This document shows, piece by piece, positions 8,051 to 14,057 of a stretch of 64,000 nucleotides of DNA. The notes below the pieces were generated by a model. The model made no database searches. It was not told the origin of the DNA and was given only the letters and a program-made list of their open reading frames with translations. The DNA is from Armatimonadetes bacterium UBA1398 (lineage in GTDB: Bacteria; Armatimonadota; Zipacnadia; UBA1398). Numbering within the stretch: position 1 is the stretch's first letter; the number at the start of each line of letters is the position of its first letter. The position numbers and the translations under genes were made by a program. The stretch spans positions 1 to 64,000 of the forward strand of contig DBQI01000061.1 in NCBI GenBank assembly GCA_002305165.1. Direction: 5' to 3'.

Positions 8051-8263
8051 ATCATCCTCCACCCCCGCTTGCGCGGGCAGTAAGCCAGGGAGTGTCAGAC
8101 GATGGACGACCCAGCGAGTAAGCGTTGCTGGTCGCGATGCACTAGCTCGATTCGCACTCTGGTATTCCAGATTCCAGACTCGACTCCGCCCGAGGGAGCC
8201 GGGGTCGTCTAGCTCGGCGTCCCCTATGCCTCCGGGCCCGGTCGGGTCCAGGGGAGGCATCGG
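8051..8263 (+). promoter_or_regulatory. Structured 5' leader of mgtE with hairpin over the ribosome-binding site
   Basis: A leader of about 213 nt with several hairpins. CCCGC/GCGGG surrounds a TTGC loop near 8063-8077. CGACTCC (8181-8187) pairs with GGGGTCG (8201-8207), with one G-U pair. Just before the gene, ATGCCTCC (8226-8233) is perfectly complementary to GGAGGCAT (8253-8260), which contains the mgtE ribosome-binding site. CCCCT (8221-8225) can instead pair with AGGGG (8250-8254), so the last two stems compete. In other bacteria mgtE is often controlled by the M-box magnesium riboswitch, but its conserved sequences (GGUGAGGCUCC, CGCUGCUGCCC) are absent. The leader is therefore either a different sensor or simple translational control. 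Confidence 0.45.
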
Positions 8264-9667
8264 ATGGGAGCCGAGACCCAAGAGATCCGAGCCCTACTTC
8301 GTGAAGCCGTGCTTGAGCGGGATCTGAGCGCCATCCGGCAGATGGTCCGGGAACTGGATGAGCCGGAGTTCGTGGCCGTCCTGGGGGCAATGCTCGCCGA
8401 GGTGCCTGCGCCGGAAGCCGCAGCCTGCGTGGAGCAGCTTCCCGCTGAGCTTGCGGCGACCGTCCTGCAGGCGGTCCCGAGAGAACTCGGCTCCGAGATC
8501 CTGAGCACCATGGATGATGAGCCACGGGCCTCAGCGGCTCGGTTCCTAGACTCCGAGGATCTGGCTCTGCTCCTGCACGACCTTCCCGACGACGAGGCCG
8601 TGGACGTCCTCCAGGACTTGGACGACGAGATGGCGGCCTCGGTCATCGACCAGCTCCCACCGCCTGCCCAGCGCCAGTTGCAGGACCTCATCGCCTACGA
8701 TGAGGAGTCCGCGGGCGGCCTGATGACCACCGAGTTCGCGACGGTGCCGGCCGGCGGCACCGCACGCCAGGCCATGGGGCACATTCGAAAGACGGCGAGC
8801 CATGTCGAGGACCTCAATGTGGTCTACGTCATCGATGCCACCGGAGCGCTGACGGGCCTCGTGTCGCTGCGCGACCTGGTGCTGGCCGATGATGAAGAGC
8901 TTGTCTCGGACCTCATGGAGCGCCACGCCCGCTGGGTGGGCGAGCACGATGACCAGGAGCAGGTGGCGCATTACATGGTGTCGCACGAACTGGACGCCAT
9001 CCCTGTTGTGGACGATGCCGGGCTCCTGCTGGGGCAGATCACAATTGACGATGCCGCCGAGGTCATGGCCATGGAGGCCTCGGAGGACATGAGCCGGGTG
9101 TCGGGACTTCATGGTGAAGACCGGCCCTTCAGTCCAGTATGGGCATCGATGGGACGACGTCTGCCGTGGCTGTTGGTGAACATCCCCCTCGCGGCGCTTG
9201 CGGCGGCTGTGGTGCATCAGTTCACTGACGCGATCGCCGCGATGCCGGTGATCGTGGGACTGCTGCCGCTGGTGGGCGGCCTGGCGGGCAATGCCGCTGG
9301 ACAGACGGTCACGGTCCATGTTCGGGCTCTGGCGGTGGGGGACGTGGAGCCCAGCGATCTTTGGCGCTGCGTGAGCCGTCAGACGGCCCTCGGCCTCGTA
9401 GTCGGATTGGTTCTGGGGGCGATCGTGGGCGCCGTACAGATCATATGGGGCCAGCCGATGTTCATCACCCTGCTGGCCGCGGCCGCCACGACGCTCAACT
9501 GCGGCGTGGCGTGCTGCATAGGAGCCTTGCTGCCGATCCTCCTCAAGCGGTGGCGCCTCGATCCCGCCATGGGAGCCAACTTGCTGACGACCTCCATGAC
9601 TGACGCGGCGGGCTACCTGCTCGTCCTCGGCCTCACCTCGGCCGCACTGATCGTTGGGCTGGGTTAG
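8264..9667 (+). CDS. mgtE: Magnesium transporter MgtE
   Basis: A full-length MgtE (467 residues; family about 450). Residues 1-130 form the superhelical N domain with repeated leucine/acidic segments (DLALLLHDLPDDEAVDVLQDLDDE). Residues about 145-265 hold the two CBS domains (LMTTEFATVPAGGTARQAM, VVYVIDATGALTGLVSLRDL, DAIPVVDDAGLLLGQITIDD). The membrane part from about 290 has five hydrophobic helices and the pore motif GGLAGNAAGQTVT. It forms a homodimeric, Mg2+-gated channel in the inner membrane, closed when the N and CBS domains bind Mg2+. The ATG at 8264 follows GGGGAGG at 6 nt, which is locked in a predicted hairpin. The crcB promoter begins only 10 nt after its stop. Confidence 0.95.
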   Translation: MGAETQEIRALLREAVLERDLSAIRQMVRELDEPEFVAVLGAMLAEVPAPEAAACVEQLPAELAATVLQAVPRELGSEILSTMDDEPRASAARFLDSEDLALLLHDLPDDEAVDVLQDLDDEMAASVIDQLPPPAQRQLQDLIAYDEESAGGLMTTEFATVPAGGTARQAMGHIRKTASHVEDLNVVYVIDATGALTGLVSLRDLVLADDEELVSDLMERHARWVGEHDDQEQVAHYMVSHELDAIPVVDDAGLLLGQITIDDAAEVMAMEASEDMSRVSGLHGEDRPFSPVWASMGRRLPWLLVNIPLAALAAAVVHQFTDAIAAMPVIVGLLPLVGGLAGNAAGQTVTVHVRALAVGDVEPSDLWRCVSRQTALGLVVGLVLGAIVGAVQIIWGQPMFITLLAAAATTLNCGVACCIGALLPILLKRWRLDPAMGANLLTTSMTDAAGYLLVLGLTSAALIVGLG

Positions 9668-9677
9668 CCTCCCGTAC

Positions 9678-9706
9678 TTGGCTCGGCCAGGTCTGAGTGG
9701 TACGAT
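9678..9706 (+). promoter_or_regulatory. Predicted promoter of the fluoride-riboswitch/crcB unit
   Basis: TTGGCT (9678-9683) and TACGAT (9701-9706) are spaced by 17 nt, each matching consensus at 4 of 6. The expected start near 9713 is just ahead of the riboswitch aptamer, which supports the call. Confidence 0.45.
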
Positions 9707-9719
9707 CACACATGCTGAT

Positions 9720-9766
9720 GGGGATGGGGTTCCCCTGAACCGCCCTCAGGGGCTGATGACTCCTAC
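9720..9766 (+). promoter_or_regulatory. Fluoride riboswitch (crcB motif)
   Basis: The aptamer matches the crcB motif closely. A first stem GGGG-ATGGGGTT-CCCC (9720-9735) is followed by the conserved AACCGCC (9738-9744), then a short stem and GGCTGATGACTCCTAC (9751-9766). Fluoride binding with Mg2+ in this class turns on expression of fluoride exporters, and the gene downstream is crcB. A possible expression-platform hairpin, GGTCC/GGACC (9778-9797), follows. Confidence 0.93.
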
Positions 9767-9821
9767 TTGCCAACCCTGGTCCTGATGGTGACGGACCCTT
9801 GGATGAAGGAGGCACAGCCTG

Positions 9822-9917
9822 ATGCTCGCTACGGTCTCTCTACGGTTCCACCCAGTGCGGCGCCATCACTGTCGAACGCTCAATCTCCGAGGCTGCTACC
9901 CGCCATGCAGCAAGTAG
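9822..9917 (+). CDS. Possible 31-codon leader ORF overlapping the crcB start
   Basis: An ATG at 9822 has a strong AAGGAGG (9806-9812) 9 nt upstream and reads 31 codons to a TAG at 9915-9917, crossing the crcB ATG (9905) in another frame. The predicted peptide is Arg/Cys-rich and unlike any family I know. It could be a translated leader coupling ribosomes to crcB, whose own site (CGAGG) is weaker and 12 nt away. Equally, AAGGAGG could be chance. Confidence 0.25.
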   Translation: MLATVSLRFHPVRRHHCRTLNLRGCYPPCSK

Positions 9918-10282
9918 CTCTCGTGATGATTGGAGGCAGTCTCGGCACGCTTCTGCGCTACCTCACGGGGCTGCTCGCCGCGCGACACCTCGGGGCGTCC
10001 TATGCTTGGGGCACCCTCATCGTGAACCTTCTGGGTTGTTTCTTTATTGGAGTCTGCTTCGAGTTGGCCGATCAGAGGGCCATCCTCGGGCCATCGGCGC
10101 GCCTGCTGCTGGTCACAGGGTTCCTTGGTGCCATGACAACCTTCTCGACCTACGCACTCGAAAGCGTCGGGTATGCCAGAGAGGGAAGCCTGTGGCTCAT
10201 GGTGGCGAACGTGGTAGCGAACAACCTTGGCGGAGGGCTGCTGCTTCTCGCAGGGATGTGGATCGCCTGGCGCTTCGCTTAG
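9905..10282 (+). CDS. crcB: Fluoride efflux channel CrcB/Fluc
   Basis: A 125-residue, four-helix membrane protein of the Fluc family, the usual length. Conserved elements are GGSLGTLLRYL at the N-terminus, GTLIVNLLGCFFIG in helix 2 and GFLGAMTTFSTYALE in helix 3, which carries the pore Thr/Ser and the central Na+ site. Fluc proteins form antiparallel dimers that leak fluoride out of the cell. The start at 9905 matches the family N-terminus; the frame is open further upstream but that part is not family-like. Regulation is by the fluoride riboswitch about 140 nt upstream. Confidence 0.93.
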   Translation: MQQVALVMIGGSLGTLLRYLTGLLAARHLGASYAWGTLIVNLLGCFFIGVCFELADQRAILGPSARLLLVTGFLGAMTTFSTYALESVGYAREGSLWLMVANVVANNLGGGLLLLAGMWIAWRFA

Positions 10283-10294
10283 GAGGGTGGTCCA

Positions 10295-10336
10295 ATGGCA
10301 GTGCGGTACACCGGGACCGCGATCCACTGCAACTAG
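10295..10336 (+). CDS. Possible 13-codon ORF with strong ribosome-binding site
   Basis: AGGAGG (10281-10286) overlaps the crcB stop and sits 8 nt before an ATG that opens a 13-codon frame ending in TAG. The frame contains a hairpin, GCAGTG (10298-10303) with CACTGC (10325-10330), enclosing CGGT/ACCG. It lies 74 nt before the thioredoxin gene. It may be an attenuation leader or chance; no peptide family is known to me. Confidence 0.2.
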   Translation: MAVRYTGTAIHCN

Positions 10337-10409
10337 CCACGATGCCGCGGTGCGGGCACAATGGGAGTGGGCACGTAGCTCAACCTACCGGAGAGGGCAC
10401 AGCACACCG

Positions 10410-10820
10410 ATGAGCAAGGCCGCCAGGATATCTATCGTTGCCGTCGTTGCGCTCGCTGTCGTGGGGGTGCTAGTAGCGAAGGGCTCCCGAGCGCCCGCGG
10501 ACGGCGCCATAGTCACTTCGGGCCTCCCGACGCTGCTTGAGCTTGGCAGCACCAAGTGCATCCCATGCAAGCAGATGGCTCCCATCCTCGATGAGCTCTC
10601 CCGCGACTACGAGGGTGTATTCGCCGTTGAGCTCATCGATGTATACGAGCACCCGAGCGCGGCGGAGCATTACGGCGTCTCCATCATCCCCACCCAGGTG
10701 TTCCTGGATGCTGACGGAAATGAACTCTTCCGGCACACGGGCTTCTACGCCAAGGCGGACATCTTGGCCAAGTGGGCCGAGTTCGGCGTGGGCACGCTAG
10801 CCGATGGAGCGGACGGGTAG
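10410..10820 (+). CDS. Membrane-anchored thioredoxin-like protein
   Basis: 136 residues. An N-terminal hydrophobic helix (about 7-23) anchors or exports the protein. A thioredoxin fold follows with the active-site pair C50-I-P-C53 in LELGSTKCIPCKQMAPIL, and the cis-Pro loop is GVSIIPTQVFLDADG. It should carry out thiol-disulfide exchange outside the cytoplasmic membrane. The gene stops 9 nt before the CcdA-like gene, its likely electron donor. The ATG at 10410 is chosen because it begins the signal anchor; a 183-nt upstream extension of the frame is not protein-like. Confidence 0.88.
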   Translation: MSKAARISIVAVVALAVVGVLVAKGSRAPADGAIVTSGLPTLLELGSTKCIPCKQMAPILDELSRDYEGVFAVELIDVYEHPSAAEHYGVSIIPTQVFLDADGNELFRHTGFYAKADILAKWAEFGVGTLADGADG

Positions 10821-10829
10821 CCCAGACCC

Positions 10830-11528
10830 ATGGACGAGGTATTCGGTGGACTCAGCAGAGCCGTGGAGGGTGCGCCTCTACTGGCGCTGGCAGCTTCCGT
10901 GGTCTGGGGGGTCCTGAGCATCGTTCTGAGCCCGTGCCACCTCGCGGCTATTCCGCTGGTGGTGGGGTTCATCGGCGAGCAGGGCCGGACATCGGGCCGG
11001 CACGCCTTCGCCCTCTCGTTGCTCTTCGGCTTAGGCATCCTCGTGACCATCGCCCTCATCGGGGCGGTCACTGCGGCCCTAGGGCGGCTGATGGGCGACG
11101 CGGGCCCTTGGGCGACCTACCTCACCGTCGCCGTCCTGCTCATCGTCGGGCTGCATCTGCTCGATGTGATCCCAATCGACTTCCGTGGCGCGAACCCGAG
11201 CGGCTTCAGGCGTCGCGGCCTGATAGCGGCTTTCCTGTTGGGGCTCCTCCTAGGCGTGGCCCTGGGCCCCTGCACCTTCGCCTACATGGCGCCGATGCTC
11301 GCGGTGACCTTCCGAACGGCAGCCGAGAGTCCCGTCTACGGCGCCGCATTGCTGCTGGCCTACGGCGTCGGGCATTGCGGGGTGATCGTCGCCGCGGGCA
11401 CCTCAACAGAGCTTGTGCAGCGGTTCCTGAACTGGAACGAGTCATCCCGGGGAGCGGTAGTCCTGAAGCGCATCTGCGGGGCACTCGTGATCGTCGCCGG
11501 GCTGTATCTCCTGTGGAAGGGCGCCTAG
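10830..11528 (+). CDS. CcdA/DsbD-type thiol-disulfide transmembrane protein
   Basis: A 232-residue polytopic membrane protein with about six helices. The two redox cysteines of the family are in place: C36 in LSPCHLAAIPLV (helix 1) and C148 in GPCTFAYMAP (helix 4). CcdA-like proteins pass electrons from cytoplasmic thioredoxin to thioredoxin-like proteins outside the membrane, for cytochrome c maturation or disulfide reduction. The thioredoxin-like gene immediately upstream (9 nt gap) is the expected partner. There are c-type haem motifs in the window (HzsA-related protein), so a role in cytochrome c maturation is possible. A specific paralogue name is not justified. Confidence 0.9.
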   Translation: MDEVFGGLSRAVEGAPLLALAASVVWGVLSIVLSPCHLAAIPLVVGFIGEQGRTSGRHAFALSLLFGLGILVTIALIGAVTAALGRLMGDAGPWATYLTVAVLLIVGLHLLDVIPIDFRGANPSGFRRRGLIAAFLLGLLLGVALGPCTFAYMAPMLAVTFRTAAESPVYGAALLLAYGVGHCGVIVAAGTSTELVQRFLNWNESSRGAVVLKRICGALVIVAGLYLLWKGA

Positions 11529-11550
11529 CGGCCTTCCAGACACTCGGCGC

Positions 11551-11579
11551 TTGACGCTCTATCTATCGGAGCGAATAAT
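11551..11579 (+). promoter_or_regulatory. Predicted sigma70-type promoter of the secretin cluster
   Basis: TTGACG (11551-11556, 5 of 6) and AATAAT (11574-11579, 5 of 6) are spaced by 17 nt in an unusually AT-rich patch. A leader of about 170 nt follows, with a small hairpin ATGCCG/CGGCAT (11616-11638). The rest of 11529-11756 shows nothing else. Confidence 0.55.
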
Positions 11580-11756
11580 ACACAGGTTGATAGTAAACGT
11601 ACAAACTAAATCGGAATGCCGGCGCTCTGGGACGGCATGTGCAGTGATGTATGGACCTGCCTGCTTCGGGCGGATACCCTCTCCTGGCCTGACTCCGGTG
11701 CGGGCTGTCGGAGGGGCTATTCAGGGTGTCCCACCCAGTTGGAGGTACAAGGCAAC

Positions 11757-12566
11757 ATGGTGCGTCGCGCGTGGTTTGTCACAGCCATAGCCTCTTTGGT
11801 GGTGTTCTCCGCCAGTCTGTGGGTCGTCTCTTGCGCCGGTTCCCCTGGGCTGCCTTACGACACGCTTCCACTGGGCACCGGCCTCACCGTAGTCCCCGCC
11901 GAAGACGAGGATGCCCTTCCCTCGCTGACAGTCCTTGCCGAGCGCACCGCTGACTATCGCGGAGAAGACCGGTACGTCATCTATGGCGTGTCCGGCCGCT
12001 TCGCGCAGATCGTGAACTCCGTCGGCACGCCCATCACAGGCCCAGGAATCGCGGCCCTCATTTACACTGACGCAGATCGTGGGCGGGTCCTGCGAACGGT
12101 GGTCTTCGGTGATCCGGGACCCGGCTCCCCGATGCCGACCATCGAAGCGCAGACGGTGGATGAGCAACTGTTCGATCTAGCCAAGGGCGAACTCCCCCGT
12201 CCCCCGCGCGTGGTTGTGTCCGTGGCCGCGGTGCATGCCGGCATCGACGCGGGTCCGGCCGGGCGGATCGACGGCGACGTGTTCACGGGCGGCGTGGCCG
12301 TGATGGACCTGGAAGCGCCGGGGCCGCTCAATGTTATCGCCTTCGAAGGTGCGCGCGGGGATACGCCGATGGAGTTCCGGCGCGTGTCAGCGGATAAGCA
12401 GGGCATCCGGGCGACCGTCACTGGGTCAGGACACGTGGTGGCGACGCGTGACCTTCAAGGGCTTGTTCGCATCGCTGAGGGTAGGGCGGTACGGCTGCAG
12501 GTTGACCTCCGGGGTGGCGCCGTGCGCGAGCTGACGCTTGCGCCCGCACTGCCGCCCACGGAGTGA
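11757..12566 (+). CDS. Probable lipoprotein of the secretin cluster, function unknown (269 aa)
   Basis: A basic N-terminus (MVRRAW), a hydrophobic stretch and VVSC with Cys at 26 make a likely lipoprotein signal. The mature part is strand-rich (EDRYVIYGVSGRFAQIVNSVG, AALIYTDADRGRVLRTVVFG, GPLNVIAFEGARG) and probably a beta-sandwich or several small beta domains. No family is recognised. GGAGGT about 10 nt upstream supports the ATG at 11757. It is the first gene after a strong promoter and lies 90 nt before three secretin-family genes. A role as pilotin or as a secretin partner is inferred from this position only. Confidence 0.65.
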   Translation: MVRRAWFVTAIASLVVFSASLWVVSCAGSPGLPYDTLPLGTGLTVVPAEDEDALPSLTVLAERTADYRGEDRYVIYGVSGRFAQIVNSVGTPITGPGIAALIYTDADRGRVLRTVVFGDPGPGSPMPTIEAQTVDEQLFDLAKGELPRPPRVVVSVAAVHAGIDAGPAGRIDGDVFTGGVAVMDLEAPGPLNVIAFEGARGDTPMEFRRVSADKQGIRATVTGSGHVVATRDLQGLVRIAEGRAVRLQVDLRGGAVRELTLAPALPPTE

Positions 12567-12656
12567 GCCAGCCCGCCACCCGTACCCGCCCCAAGCGCAA
12601 CGGTAAGCTATCCGGTCAAGGAGCCGAGACGGACCCACTAGGGGGACAGATCCCAC

Positions 12657-14048
12657 ATGCTACGACGCCTACTGGTTGCCCTCGCCACGCTGTCATTGGC
12701 GTGGGCGGTGTACGCTCAGGAAGCGCCCGAAGAGGCGGAGGCGGGCACTAACCTGCCCGGAGAAGCCACGCCAGCGGATGAGATGCCGGACGCGGGGACG
12801 GTCGAGGTCTCCCTACAAGAGGATGGCCTACACCTCTTCTGTCTGAATGCCGATGCGCACGAGGTCTTCGCGCGGATCGGGGTGGCGGCCCACCTACGGG
12901 TAATGGTCAATGACACGGTGGATGACCGCATCACCGCCAACTTCGTCGGCCTCGCGCCCTGGGATGCCCTTTCGGGCATCGCCGCGGCGTATGGTCTGTC
13001 GATGGCGGAGGTGGGCGGGGTCATCATGATCTCCGAGGGCGTGCCCAATGGGCCCGCGTCGTACCTCGCCAGCGAGATCGCCACGGTGCCAACCCAGTAC
13101 GTCCCGGCCGACCGTGTGAAGACGCTCATGCCGACTTTCCTGCAGAACCACATCAAGATGAACCGCGACCAGAACGCCGTGGTGCTCTCTGCCCCGAGCA
13201 ACGTGATCGAGAAGTTCCGCAGTGACATCGCCCAGCTCGACGTTCCCGCTGAGCAGATCATGATCGAGGTGTTCATGATCGAGCTGACGGACTCGAGCAT
13301 GGACGACCTGGGCGTCGAGCTATCCTACTCGCAGGCCGGCATGGGGCTCAGCAGCAACTCGGACGATGGCTCACTGACCTACCGCGGGCTCGCATGGCTG
13401 CCACAGAGCTTCTCCGCCAGCCTGACGGCGTTGGCCTCCGACTCCCGGGCGAAGATCCGGGCCCGGCCACGCATCGCGACGGTATCGGGGCAGAGCGCGG
13501 AGATCTTCATCGGCATCGAGCGTTTCCTCGACAAGACGGTGCGTCGGCTCGGCTCCTACGGAGGGGAGCAGACCTCCATCGACGCGGGCGTGCGGCTGAG
13601 CCTGCGACCCTATAGCGGCACGGGCGACATCATCATCGTGGATATCGATGAGGCGGAGATCTCAACCCTCTCGGCCCCCGACCCCGTGACAGGTCTGCCC
13701 AATCGGACCGCGCGGACGGCGACGACGAGCGTCCGCGTTGCGGACGGCCAGACGATCATCCTGGGCGGCCTCGTGCAGACAGAGATGCGCAAAGACAAGG
13801 GGGGTATTCCCATCCTGCGGGAGATCCCCATCATCGGCAAGCTCTTCGAGAAGACCCGCACCGAGGAGATCGAGACCGAGCTGATCATCTTCATCACGCC
13901 TCGGAAGCTCACCCAGACCGGTCACCTGCCCCCCGAGGAGGAAGCCGGCATCGGTGAGCGCTTCGGGGTGCAGTTGGGCGAGACAACGGCTCAGCCGGAC
14001 GCCCCGGCCAGTGACCGCCCCTACGAGCCTGAGGGTGGTGAGCGCTAG
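12657..14048 (+). CDS. Secretin-family protein (GspD/PilQ type), first of three
   Basis: 463 residues with a signal peptide (1-20, ending VYAQ). Residues about 45-128 form a short STN-like domain (LNADAHEVFARIGVAAHLRVMV). Residues about 134-200 form an N-domain (VPTQYVPADRVKTLMPTFL, RDQNAVVLSAP). The secretin core runs from about 205 to 430: ARPRIATVSGQSAEIFIG near 268, then TTSVRVADGQTIILGGLV, IPILREIPIIGKLF and ELIIFITPRKL. Secretins form large outer-membrane rings for pili or secretion; the N-part here is short compared with PilQ or GspD and lacks AMIN repeats. The gene is followed after 9 nt by a second secretin gene. No ATPase, inner-membrane platform or pilin gene is adjacent. Confidence 0.88.
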   Translation: MLRRLLVALATLSLAWAVYAQEAPEEAEAGTNLPGEATPADEMPDAGTVEVSLQEDGLHLFCLNADAHEVFARIGVAAHLRVMVNDTVDDRITANFVGLAPWDALSGIAAAYGLSMAEVGGVIMISEGVPNGPASYLASEIATVPTQYVPADRVKTLMPTFLQNHIKMNRDQNAVVLSAPSNVIEKFRSDIAQLDVPAEQIMIEVFMIELTDSSMDDLGVELSYSQAGMGLSSNSDDGSLTYRGLAWLPQSFSASLTALASDSRAKIRARPRIATVSGQSAEIFIGIERFLDKTVRRLGSYGGEQTSIDAGVRLSLRPYSGTGDIIIVDIDEAEISTLSAPDPVTGLPNRTARTATTSVRVADGQTIILGGLVQTEMRKDKGGIPILREIPIIGKLFEKTRTEEIETELIIFITPRKLTQTGHLPPEEEAGIGERFGVQLGETTAQPDAPASDRPYEPEGGER

Positions 14049-14057
14049 ACGCACGTC

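Noticed and set aside
8051..8263. M-box or manganese riboswitch before mgtE
   Set aside because: A CCTATGCC match is present, but the long conserved segments of either class are absent.
10283..10409. tRNA-like fold between crcB and the thioredoxin gene
   Set aside because: Hairpins are present but no T-arm or anticodon arm can be drawn.
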